64,000 bases of DNA from Hetaerina americana (lineage: Eukaryota; Arthropoda; Insecta; Odonata; Calopterygidae): the NCBI GenBank assembly GCA_022747635.1, contig JAKTNV010000027.1:4018501-4082500 (forward strand), written 5' to 3'. Positions 8,914 through 20,100 of the stretch are shown here, piece by piece. Position 1 is the stretch's first letter. Every line of letters starts with the position of its first letter. Position numbers and translations under genes: made by a program. The notes below the pieces were generated by a model, which did no database searches, had not been told where the DNA came from, and saw only the letters and a program-made list of their open reading frames with translations.

Positions 8914-11900
8914 CATTTATCCATTGCTCTAGTGGCAATATGTTTACCATATTCTGTTCGGTAGTTTTTCAATTTAAATGATTGTTGGTGGTTCAGATTC
9001 CCTGGTCCTTGCAGTTGTGTACAATGAGGAATTATATGGGGAATCTGACAATGGAATAAATACTGTCATTTTCCTATCAATTAATCATTCTATGATTAAT
9101 AATACAAGGTAAAAATGTCTTAAATGACATTTGGTCAGAAAGATTTGTTTATTTTTTAATTTAGGAAATAATAGGTTCCACTGTAAATAATTTGGAAAAT
9201 AAATTAGTACAATATTATTAAAATAATTCATAAATATATGTCTGTGATCACTGCATTACTTATTTTGTATCTGCTAATATTCCCTCCCTGTTACTTTACT
9301 GCAAAATTCACCAAGAGCCAATTGAAGATCTAGCACAATCTTTACTTAGCAACTATAAGCCTCTAATTTCATTGGAAAGTATTCGACAAATACAAGTATT
9401 GAAGTTTTTCTTTGATGTTGAATACATAATCCACCTATTTTTAGGCAAAGAGAATAAGGTAGCAATGTTACAAAGTACAATGTATTTATTGAAATGATAT
9501 GAGGTATCATTGCTGTGGCAATATATATTTTGCATGTTGATATGGTTCCTCAAATTTGGCTAAATTTCCTCCTGGCTTTGAGTTTGTGTATTCATACACA
9601 TATTTTTCTTCGGCTTTGATGGAATGCGCTTGAAGATTATGTGACAGGATGAAGTTGACCCTCTCTTCAATGAGCACGGTGTATGATCTGTTCTGAATGC
9701 ATGGCTGCTATTTATAATCTTTGTAATTTTTGAGCATAAGTGTGTGTTTCATGTTTCTTTGCATTTAGTTCCTTTGTGTAAGAGTGGTAATTCTAATGTC
9801 CAAATGTCACCAAACGTGAACATTGACCCTTATTTTTTACAGAAGGATTTAAGATACACTCGATGATATTTAAATTTCAAAGCATATATTATGCATGTAA
9901 ATGTGTTTACAAAGCAGATAAATATTTCCATGGAAATATGAAATTTCACCTAGTCTATTCTTCTACAATCAGCCTTAAATGTGATAAATTTCAGCATGCC
10001 AAAATTTTTCACGAAAGACCAAGATTCAAAACCCAAAAGCATTGGAGTTATTCTCTGTGGAAAAGGGGTTTCAGTCACTCAACCGGCATGAAAACAGTCG
10101 GCCAAAATTATAGGAATATTCGGGTTCAAATCCCAGTTAAGCCAAATTATGATTCTTCACAGTGGAATTACTTGCATACATATATACACAATAACATTAC
10201 TTTATATAAGCATTTAAACTAGAAAGACAAAGAAAGAACATTCAAACATTTAGTTTTGACGATTAGTTAGCATGGCCGCCATCATCAATTTCTCATGACA
10301 TTTAACACAAGCGTTATCCTGATGGCTATTGCAATGGTTTGTGGCCATCCGTGGCCCAACAGCAGCTACCCTGTGACTAAATCAAATCTCGATGGAACGA
10401 CGATTGGATAACAACCAATAACAATGCTACATAATGTAAACGACTCAAATGACTTCCTTTACAGCATCTTAAATCAATTCAGTATCGAAGAATTAAGGAT
10501 TTCTCTCCTCTTCCGTGGTGAGTTGTTGAGACATAATTCAACAAAACATATGAACGAGGTTGATAATATGCTGGCCACACAGCGGACAATTGGCGAAGAA
10601 AGTTTCCTTAGCACCGTTGATTTAAGTTAGGTGTTTTGATCTCTTAAGTTTCGAGAGACAAATGTTAATTTAAACCAATAGATTTCGGCAACTGATCTAC
10701 ATATGACTTCTTACGTGGACTGCATTTCCCATTTCCGCGAGTATCCCCCTTGGGGGAGGCTTCGTTTGGCCTTCCTGTGACGTCACAGAAATCAATTCAC
10801 CCCGGATTCGCAATTCGGACTTTCTCCACGATCGACTTCTAATTTCGGTTGTTAGGGGAACCTGATATAACCTTGGACTATCCTTGAATGCATCACCCAA
10901 CGGATGCAATGCCCTTGGTTTCAGAGTCGCATTTCCCTTCTCGTCCAAAAAGGAAATTAAATAATAGCACTTTCACAGAAATTTCGCTGCTTCGAAGAGG
11001 GCTTGTTTGGCAATGGTTTGACTTTGGCGAAACCGGGATGGACTAGAACGTCATTACTTTACTTTGTGAACACTCTGTCTCTCTCGTAAGAAAGCAAAAT
11101 ACGGAAGATTCATGAAAATGTTAAAAAATTACTTCAGGGCAAAATACATATTGGACGCGAACTTAAAGAACAATGAGCACGTAGATAAGAAATTAATAAT
11201 GTTGATCAGGCAAAATTTCAGGCGTTTTCAAAAATAGAAAGAAATCTGGACATAATAGTGCGTAGCTGGATGAATTTAACAGGCTATATTCGCAAATACT
11301 TGGCCCACTGTTCTTAGGGTCAAGCGTTCGATACTCACCAATGTGCGTGCTACTTCTTCACACGGGGTTTGTCTAACATGTTTCACGCAATGCAATTGTT
11401 TGGGCAGGCTTTAATTTGACAAAACACCCCACTTCTATACATAACCCAACACCGTTATCGTCATTGGTAGGTTCCAACAACAAGTCGACCGGCTCTTACC
11501 ATAATCAGTTTGATAACGTTTTAAATGTTCCAAGTTTCTTCTTGGTTGGAAAGGTAATGAAAATAGGTCCAATGTCAATAAAAAGGAATGATATTCCTTA
11601 ACCAATTAAATCTCCAATTACACAGGTGTCAAGGGCCAAACCTTACTGAAAAATATATGACGGCAAAGAAAACATTAGAAGTAGTCAAGGGAAAGGGATA
11701 AGGAAACCACGTATTAGGGATGAGATTAATAAAAAGGTCTATCCATCAAATACCCATCAAGCCGTTTCAACGACGTGTGATAGGGAATGGTACGTCACCA
11801 GCTATTCTGCAAACAATCACTATGTTTTCTCATTATTCCGGTACCCAGCCCTCTACCAGAGACGTTCACCATATGCCTTCGCACCGGCTTCTGGGAACTT

Positions 11901-12169
11901 TTGTTGACGAAAAGGATATCGTTTTTTCCACGAACGATAAAGGATCATAAATACACTGTCCATTCGCGATGGGAGTGAATATATACCTGTAAAAACATGT
12001 CTAATATGTGTTCATCCCTTGCCACACACCCTGGCGGTAGCGTGACGGGTACTAAAACACTCAATAAATTGAAATCCATAGAATGTGACAAAATATTTTA
12101 ATTAATTGCATTCGTTATCTTACAAAACGGTTGCTAAATAAAACCGACGAGTACAGGGCGAAAGACGTT
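8914..12169. other. no gene seen
   Basis: About 3.2 kb without a supportable gene. Short open frames look random. A tRNA B-box-like string (gggttcaaatccc) occurs at ~10130, without a convincing cloverleaf. Confidence 0.4.
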
Positions 12170-12660
12170 GAAGGAGGAGACCATGTCAGGTGGAATAGCA
12201 ACTTGGAATGCTAGAACAATGTTGAGGTCCAGATTATAAGAGAATATTAGGCGATAGATGGAAACAGAAACAAAACTATTTCAGTTGTATGCTAGGTTAG
12301 ATGGAAGGACAACGGGGATTACCGGTGTGATCGGCATACAGGATTATACCGCGGCAGGGAAGGGAGAAAGCAAGGGGTTGCCATAATATTGAATAAAGAG
12401 GTAGCAAGAAGCGAAATCAGCATAGAAAAAGTAACGGATAGAATGTTACTAGAAGAGATGAAAGAAGAGGCTACAAATTGGTTTTTTAAATCAACATGCC
12501 TCCGAGCCAAAAAGGGGAGGAAGAGGTCAATAAGTAAATAGTACAAGTTAGCAGGCTATTGAGAATATCATGGATTATACAGGATTATACCAGTATATGT
12601 GCCTACACTCAAAACGGCTAAAGTGCACGTGGCAAGCTCCAAGGGAGGACGCCAGAGTGT
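12170..12660 (+). pseudogene. RTE-like LINE relic (endonuclease part)
   Basis: The DNA aligns by eye with the 5' coding part of the LINE at 52-55 kb. Matching stretches include the start of the endonuclease (..ATWNARTM-like), gggattac...ataccgcggcaggga, ggggttgccataatattgaat and gtaacggatagaatgttacta. A piece near 12600-12650 matches the later KMPGG region. All frames are broken, so this is a decayed, internally deleted copy. Confidence 0.7.
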
Positions 12661-13235
12661 TTTTTAATGCGACAACTTATCATGTTTGCAAATGGTGGGG
12701 CCCACCAACACGCCCTTGCGGGCCTCCCGGGCAATTGTGCATTTTTTAGATGTATTTATAGCACGTACTTACGACTCTAATATTAGCGCTCGCCCTTTAA
12801 TTCTGCCCCGAAGAGTATTCGTGAAAAACAAACAGTTGAATGCATAACTTCGAAAGCCCAACTCTCGAATTGTTTTACCATTTTCGGTCCCTTCAATGTA
12901 ATTTGTGGGCTTAATTATATCCTAAACTGGTCGCCTTACCAATATAATCAGGGGGCATTATTATTTCTTAAATTTCGGATAGGGCTTGTTAATGTTTTGG
13001 AAATAATGAATAATATCTATTTAATTTATTTATTTTAATGTGTACATTTACCTATGTTTACGGAAATTATAACAATGGGAACCAAGGAGCTATCGCAACA
13101 ATGTATCCCATAACATTTGGGTGGTTACCGGTACTCAAAAAGCTATTCGTGGTGAAGTTGTGAAGAGCAGTTAATTTATGGTCCGCTGTATCACTTGATA
13201 TATTATTCAGTACTTCGACAGGTACAATCGCCATA
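12661..13235. other. no gene seen
   Basis: I see nothing recognisable in this AT-rich stretch between the RTE relic and the decayed coding-like block. Confidence 0.4.
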
Positions 13236-14587
13236 ATGGTGACGATAAATACAGGTGGTTCTCTATACGGAAAGTCATTCTCTGGAAATGACAGGGCCAT
13301 GGAAGATTATTTCTTTTGTTCGACGCACGCACAATGGTGTCTCAAGATGCTTCCCAAACCCCTGCGCAAACAAGCGGGAGCATGGATCAAGTTCTTGATC
13401 AGAATGAAACCCCAAAGCGTAAAAGAGATGAAGATACGAAACATTCACTTTGTCGTCTGGATATGTTTCAAGGGACTCTGAGAGGAATTTACCTCAGTAG
13501 TCCCCACGAGCCGCTCCCCCAAGCACAGACCTGTCCCCGCTTTAACTGGGAGGAGCAACCGGTAGAAGAAAGTCAACCCTCGGGGGAAGTGACTTCCAGA
13601 TCCCTGACTGGATGAAGGAGGCAAGTCATCGCCCGCAGAACAGCTAAAGAAAACCCAAATGAGTCACAATTCTCAAGATGGAACACTCTATGTTGCCACC
13701 AGAGCTTTACCTGGACGGCCGGGTGCATACAGTGTAGTGAGCATGTCGGGAGGTGCCGGTGATGACATGCGAAGAGTGGGTCCCCCAAAAATACAAGAAA
13801 GAGCCGGAGATGACGAGAGGAGAAATGTGACGGGTCGAAAGCCATGCCGCGTTGAATAGTACCTTATTCACTCGCAACAAGCAAGGGCTGGAGCAACAAC
13901 ACAACATCAATGCATTCCCACAACCGCATGACTATACAGGTGCAAATTCTCTGCATATTGCCATTATATGCGTACATCCCCCAATTGTTTCTCCTCGACA
14001 GTTTTCCTAACTGGTACGTGAATGCATCTTTCTCTTCATCATGAAGTTCATTTCATTTATGCTTAAGATTAACATTTAATATTAATAAAAATAGTAACAT
14101 GATGGAAAACAAACAGTTTTTGAAATAATCAGCACTTCAAAAATGTCTCATTCATTCTTATTACCATTGTAGAATTATTGATTGAATTAAGAACATATAC
14201 TAAGCGGGTAATTATTCCTTGTCTAGTCAAGACATGTTCGAGACATTATTCAACGTACAAAGTAGCAAAAGTCTAGTCCCAATTATGAACTCAACCAGAA
14301 CCTGGCCTACTTGAGAGCGAATGTCAAACAAGATATGAAACTTGCTCAAAAGAAGTACCAATGAAATGGCGATGAGGGCAAGGTAACAGGCAATTGAAGA
14401 GAAAAAGAGAGCATTGGCAAGAAATATCAATGCCCTTTTGAACAAACTGTATGAATTCGAACGCCCAAATGTGTACCTTTTACATTTAATTGAGAAGGGA
14501 ATGCTGGAATTGTATGAGACGAGAGAATATGTGAGGGACATTGAGAAATTGAATGAACTCAAAGATGAACTACGGATGAAGTGGTAA
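13236..14587 (+). pseudogene. unidentified decayed coding-like region ending in a coiled-coil segment
   Basis: I do not recognise this. Several overlapping plus-strand frames look like parts of one broken gene: 13316-13615 (hydrophilic, with PKRKRDED, like a basic nuclear signal), 13659-13859 and ~14390-14587. The last piece reads QAIEEKKRALARNINALL, then KLYEFERPNVYLLHLIEKG and MLELYETREYVRDIEKLNEL before TAA at 14585-14587, a regular heptad-like helix. Base composition is more balanced than the flanks. No domain is certain. It could be a relic of a large DNA element or of a captured gene, but the identity is open. Confidence 0.35.
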
Positions 14588-14703
14588 CTCTCTGATTTGA
14601 CAAAATACTAAGAAGGGAATGTCTTGAGTTCACCGACCAATATGCACATGGACAGCCATTCTAATGATCCAGTAATCCTGTAAATGAAATATGTTTTAGA
14701 TGC

Positions 14704-14716
<13 letters not shown>

Positions 14717-14791
<75 letters not shown>
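14717..14791. repeat. (TA)n microsatellite
   Basis: An uninterrupted TA dinucleotide run after an A-rich leader. Confidence 0.95.
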
Positions 14792-14794
<3 letters not shown>

Positions 14795-15214
14795 GTTTTA
14801 TAATTAAACATTAGTTAAATATAGATATTCCGAGTCATTGGAATGAAGAAATGATTCAAAACGAAGTCATTTGCATTTTAATTTCTTTATTGGACTTTTG
14901 CCAATTACATTTTATTACTAAGATATGTAAGATATTTTACTGTCCTGAAAGCCGCAGCTTGTGTGTGCTGCAGGGCATGAATGCAAACCAGACTAATTTT
15001 GACCCAAATATGACATTACCGCGGTCTGTTAATGGTATGCTAATCCACACTCTTTCGAGGAAGAAATGGAATCTAAAATCTGCTCTACCCTTAATCTCTC
15101 CGAGTTTAATGGAAAATCTCTCCTATCGTAGTACAATTAGGATAATAGTATATTTTCAACTTTACTGCTAAAGAGACCCCTTTACAATTTATGCAATAGA
15201 TTCAATCTATAATA

Positions 15215-15420
15215 TAACCTTCGCTCCGTTACTGATTCCCAGCCTAGCTCCTCTTATACTTTGGGTACGCTACTAGGTTTATCACAAAACGTTTTACAAA
15301 TCTAGCTCGTCTTCGCTGAACGCGATTCAATTCGTCCATCAAGCGAGCGTCGTGAGGATCCTATTTACACTTGCAGCATATTCTAAATGAGGCCCAATCA
15401 GCGACAGATAACATTTCTCA
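15215..15420 (-). pseudogene. CR1-like LINE relic (end of reverse transcriptase ORF)
   Basis: The minus strand reads SLIGPHLEYAASV, then in a shifted frame HDARLMDELNRVQRRRARFV. This is the typical block near the end of CR1/jockey-type RT ORFs (LEYAA.VWDP...NRVQRRAARFV). It abuts the Helitron fragment at ~15425. It is short and frameshifted. Confidence 0.7.
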
Positions 15421-15429
15421 TTGACCTTT

Positions 15430-16920
15430 TCATTACATTTACATCGACATAATGACAAACAACGATTTACCCGTGATTTGTTAATCATCGTCGCGAATGC
15501 AACACGAGATGGAAATTGATTTCGTTTAAACTCAAAGGGCATATCGGTTGGGGTCAGTGAATCCTCGGAATAAGAACTTCCTTATCTTTTAATTTTCCTT
15601 TGAATTAAGTCGCGTGAATCACATTTATCATCAGTTTTTGATCACCAAACGCGTTCCATTGCATAGTTTTGGTTGGTTTAGGTTTCGAAGCATCATGACG
15701 ACGGACCCAACCTTCAGCTGTAAATTGTGCGGAGATAAGCCAGGCACATGAGACTTCGTCTTCGTTTGTTACAAAGTCAATAGATTTGAATTAATGCAGA
15801 GTACCAGCGATTTGATTCTGAATTACAAATCTTAAGTCATCTAATCGCTCACCCAATCAGTTGTGATTTTTGTTGTTATCAATGATGTTCGAGAACACTT
15901 TGTTGATGAGCTAATATTTCGATAAAACGTAATCGCAAAAATTCCAAGGGAATGAAATCAGTCCCCTCGATTCATCGGCAGGAACACGGCCATTACCAAG
16001 AGTCAACAATTGCTTGGAGAAATCTTCAGCAGACGGATCGTTCAGCAATGCAACTCTCATGTTTGTTGTCAGTTGAAGTTTCTTCCCATTGCGCCACAGA
16101 TTTGATCATTGGAGGCAAGCTTTTATTTCATCGGCCGCAGTCGATCTTGGATTGAATGGCAGTGTTTGCCGGAAATCGCCAGATAGTAAAATCATTACGC
16201 CACTTGCGCAGATCTTTCAATTTCCGGTCAAGTGCTTCCAAAGCGCTCTTGTGCGCCATTCTACATTCCTCCCACATAAATTTAGATTCTACTAAAATTT
16301 TGGCCATTGCGGACTGTTTCGAAATGTTACATGTCGCAGAACTGTGTACGTTTAACGGCAACTTTTACGCTGAATGAGCCGTACGGCATCCTTCCAACGA
16401 TGTGGCCGCAATGCCAGAAGAAGCAACTGCTACCATAATGACCGATCTCGCACGAACAGCGTTCAAAAGCAATTATGTGAGGATTGTCTTCCCTGTTCCA
16501 CCAGGGGCATCCAGGAAAAATAAGCCACCATTTCCATCATCATTTACATTCGTTAATGTATCACACACTTCCTTCTTTTGGGGATTCAGCAGGGGTGCAT
16601 TCGTTTGAACTGATTGGGCTAATTCATGTCGATCATATTCAAGTTCACGTTCCAATTCTCGATCAAACGCGTCCTTAATTCCACGATCTGGCATTGGCAT
16701 TCCTAACTTTACTAATAAACTGCTGCATATGAAGTAACATATGTCTTCAATCAACAGCAAAGCCTGGTAATGCATATCCTCATTTAACTAAACATCAAGA
16801 TTTCTTGAACTTACACGAATTCGATGTAAAATGCCTTCTGACATGTTATCCTTGTATTTGTTCCACAGGTCACGTGAATTGGATGGGAAGCATGTCGAAA
16901 GGATGATAGTAAATTCATGT
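15430..16920 (-). pseudogene. Helitron Rep/helicase relic (PIF1-like helicase part)
   Basis: Reading minus from ~16920: FPSNSRDLWNKYKDNMSEGI; LLNPQKKEVCDTLTNV; Walker A in GGLFFLDAPGGTGKT (about 16482-16520); VASSGIAATSLEGCRTAHSA; Walker-B-like WEECRMAHKSALEALDRKLK; TTNMRVALLNDPSAEDFSKQ; HNLQLKVGSVVMMLRNLNQP; and finally MPFEFKRNQFPSRVAFATMI. This is the motif order of the PIF1-like helicase domain of Helitron rolling-circle transposons. The Rep domain is absent, and frameshifts and stops split the ORF. The DE of Walker B reads EE. It is a dead fragment. I could not find Helitron termini. Confidence 0.85.
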
Positions 16921-16924
16921 TTGT

Positions 16925-16925
16925 A

Positions 16926-16956
<31 letters not shown>

Positions 16957-16957
16957 T
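16925..16957. repeat. (GT)n(TA)n microsatellite
   Basis: A short GT run passes into a TA run. It directly borders a foldback element on its right. Confidence 0.9.
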
Positions 16958-17172
16958 GGTCAGCAACAAACAATATAGAAACACATAAAGAGATCACTCA
17001 CACGTTATTTCTTGATCACTTCGACGGAATTCTGCTCCGTCTTCATCGGAAGATGTAGAAGTAATGATTACTTCAGTAATGATTAAAACAGTGATTTGAT
17101 CAAGAAATGATCAAGAAATAACGTGTGGTGATCTTTTTATTTTTATGTGTTTCTATATTGTTTGTTGCTGTC
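16958..17172. repeat. foldback (inverted repeat) flanked by TA microsatellites
   Basis: Left arm 16958-17016 (ggtcagcaacaaacaatata...) is complementary to right arm ~17108-17172 (...atattgtttgttgctgtcc), with an ~11-nt indel in the right arm. The centre contains cttcatcggaagatg. Both flanks run into TA-rich repeats. There is no coding content. The centre recalls Penelope-like termini, but I cannot assign it. Confidence 0.75.
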
Positions 17173-17214
17173 CAATTTATTATTTCAACACTTCCGAGTT
17201 ACGTCGACGAAATC

Positions 17215-17311
17215 ATATATATATATATATATATAATATATATAATATATATACATATATATATATATATATAATATATATATATAATATATATATAATA
17301 TATATATATAA
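17215..17311. repeat. imperfect (TA)n microsatellite
   Basis: TA runs interrupted by AAT units. It lies just right of the foldback. The following 400 bp to 17711 hold no gene; cggttgtggccacctttatc near 17420 resembles a retroelement tail, but I cannot support more. Confidence 0.9.
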
Positions 17312-17711
17312 GACTTTTTGAAAGTCTCACGGACGTGAATAATAATGTATAACGGTTAGCACTAGTGGACACATACAAAAACACACATAAAAGAGACTCA
17401 CTATTTTTCGAATTTTCGGCGGTTGTGGCCACCTTTATCAAGGAAGAGAAGGATAGAACTGAAGGGAATACGAGGGCTTGAGCGATGGATGGAAGTGGTA
17501 TAATAATATAATTGTAAGTGGTATAATATATATAATACTGTATAGCGCCAATATTTAAATATAAGCAAACGGCCCTTACTTTATGAATATACCTCGTATT
17601 TATACATCTATATGCAGAAAATGAATATTATTTGTCCATAGATGTAAATTTAATCCTTTTAATGTTGCCACACATTTCGAAACAATTACATTTCAGATAT
17701 TACGTCATATA

Positions 17712-19033
17712 CTACCTTGATCAAAACGTTCCCGGAATAACCACCGTGTGGCGCTCCCATCGTTCCAATTTGAGTTCTGTTTTTTTTGTTAAATTGGTAC
17801 ATCTGTTGTTGATATTCCCTTTAAATCTTAGTGTCATAACTTGACATTTGCAAAAGTTACGTAGCCAAGAGTACATCTATCTCTGTGTGTGTTGGCGATT
17901 TTTTACAATTTCAGAAATGGATTTAAATTTGCAACAACGAACTTGTATTAAATTTTGCGTAAAAAACGGATTTAGTGGCGCACGGACGTTGGAAATGTTG
18001 GAAAAGTGTTTCGGCAACGATTCTCTAAAAAAAACGGTCGTTTACCAGTGGCACGAGCGGTTCAGAAGTGGTCGTGAGTCAATCGAAGATGATGAACGCA
18101 GTGGCAGACCATCGACATCGAAAGTCGGTGAAAAAATTGATAAAGTAAAAGAAATGTTGGTCAATAACCGCAAATTAACCATCAGAGAAATAGCGGAGGA
18201 CTTGAACATTGCCTATGGATCCGCCCAAGACATTGTGGTTAATGATTTGGGTTTCCGTCGTGTAGCATGCCAAAAGACCTCAATTTCATGCAAAAAAGAG
18301 ACCGTGTTGACGTCGCAAAAGACATGATTTGCGAGGCTGAATCCGATCCCACATTCATCAAAAGGATCATTACTGGAGACGAGACGTGGGTTTGTGAGTA
18401 CGACACGCAATCCAGACATCAGGCAAGTGAATGGCGTTCACCAAATGAGCCGAGACCAAAAAAACCACGTCGTTTTCAGTCAAAAAAGAAGGCAATGCTG
18501 ACGGTTTTCATGGATTACAACGGTGTAGTGCATCATGAATTTTTGCCAGAAGGCCAGACAGTAAACAAAGAGTATTATTTGGGCGTTATGAGACGTTTGC
18601 GTGAAGCAATTCGCCGAAAGAGACCAGAAATGTGGGCAGAAAACTCGTGGATTTTGCACCATGATAACGCACCGTCGCACAGTGCTATCATTATTCGTAA
18701 TTTTTTGACGAAAAATGCAACAAATACCATCCAACAGCCACCGAATTCACCTGATTTGGCTCCCTGTGACTTCTTTCTGTTCAATCGAGTTAAAAAACCA
18801 TTACGGGGAACGCGTTTTAGCAGCCGAGAGGAAGTAATGGAAAAATCACAGGAAGCACTGATGGACATACCGAAAACCGATTATAAAAAATGTTTCGAGG
18901 ATTGGATCAAGCGCTGGCATAAGTGTGTTGCAGTCGATGGGGATTACTTTGAAGGGGACAATATAGATTTAGATGAATAAACTTGTATTTTTAATTTTCT
19001 GAATAAATTCCGGGAAATTTTTGATCAAGGTAG
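17712..19033 (+). mobile_element. mariner copy 2, canonical structure with frameshifted transposase
   Basis: A 1322-bp sibling of copy 1, flanked by TA (17710-17711, 19034-19035), with ends CTACCTTGATCAAAA. The 5' half is almost identical to copy 1, but the 3' end is normal: transposase C-terminus, TAA at 18978-18980, then a short UTR. Its transposase is broken by a 10-bp deletion. Confidence 0.93.
17917..18980 (+). pseudogene. mariner transposase with 10-bp deletion frameshift
   Basis: Starts [10 protein letters not shown] as in copy 1. Near 18266 ten bases present in copy 1 (within AAKLVP) are missing, shifting the frame after RRVA. A second open frame from ATG 18267 ([12 protein letters not shown]) to 18980 restores the whole catalytic part, with [15 protein letters not shown] and SPDLAPCD (D,D34D), and keeps the natural end FEDWIKRWHKCVAVDGDYFEG. 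DNA-binding and catalytic halves are therefore in separate frames. Between them, the two copies retain every part of the family's transposase, but neither has a normal one. Confidence 0.9.
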
Positions 19034-19289
19034 TATTACTGCGATTTTATGACTAATAAAATTAAAGGACAGGTTTTAAATAATCATTTCCCTACTGCGA
19101 TCGCGGTCTTTTCTTGACATGTACTTGATTCCTTGAAACGGCATCATTCTCAACATTGATCGAGATGGCCCCAAACTCAGTCGAGATATTTTCGAGCTAA
19201 AATAAAATAGCCAACTGCGTCAAACATCAACCAAATTATGGTTGGAAGTTCCGTCAATAAGTTGGCATTACATCCAGTATATATAAATA

Positions 19290-20100
19290 CGAGGTCTATT
19301 AAAAAAGTATCACGACTTTTGCGATTTGTCAAATATTATTTATTTATTCAACAATATCTATTTTGTCCCCTTTATGGCAATCCCCATTATATATTATACA
19401 CTTGTGCTAACGTTTTTTCCAATTCTCGAAGCACTTCAAAAAATTATTTTTTATGAACTTGTTCAGCTCCTTCGACGCCGTCTTTATCTCGTCAATCGTA
19501 GCGTAGCGTCGTCCTTTCAGATGACTCTTCAGTTTTGGGAACAAGAAAAAGTAACTGGGGGCCATGTCTGGGGAATACGGTGGCTGCGGCATCATTAGTG
19601 TGTTGTTTTTGGCCAAAAATTTGCGCACAAGTAACGATGTGTGAGCAGGGGCGTTGTCATGGTTCATAAGCCAATTTTTTTCTTCCACAAATACGGGCGT
19701 TTGCGGCGGATTGCTTCTCGCAAACTGCGCATGACTTGCGCAGGTAATATTCCTTATTTACAGTTCTACCTTGTGGCAAGAACTCATGACGCACCACGCC
19801 CCTGCAATCGAGGAAAACTGTGAGCAAAACGTTCACATTTGACCGAACTTGGCGCGCTTTTTTTGGTCTTGGCTAGTTCTGCAGCTTCCATTGGGATGTT
19901 TGAGCTTTAGTTTCCGCGTCATAACCGTAAACCATGATTCGTCACCAATTATAACCCTCTGGAGCAAATTTGGGTCGTCGCGGACAGAGTCCAACATCTC
20001 ATTAGCAATGTAAATGCGTTTCTGTTTTTGGTCGAAAATGAGCAATTTTGATGCGAATTTCGCGGCGATCCGTGTCATGCCAATTTCGTTCCAACATCTC
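19290..20100 (-). pseudogene. mariner relic, 5' end lost at the Penelope junction
   Basis: A left end cgaggtctattaaaaaagta follows TA at 19288-19289. On minus, the transposase reads from MTRIAAKFASKLLIFDQKQK (20078 downward) through IIGDESWF and HDNAPAHTS to SPDMAPSYFFLF and a C-terminus at ~19410. The third catalytic aspartate position (APSD in the family) is tyrosine here. Frames are broken. The transposase N-terminus and right end are missing where the Penelope-like element begins. Confidence 0.85.

Noticed and set aside
10050..10155. tRNA-derived SINE suggested by gggttcaaatccc
   Set aside because: A B-box-like string is present, but I could not fold a convincing D arm, anticodon arm or acceptor, and no target duplication was seen.
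9863..10222. 119-codon plus-strand frame
   Set aside because: Low-complexity AT-driven frame with no recognisable domain or neighbour support.
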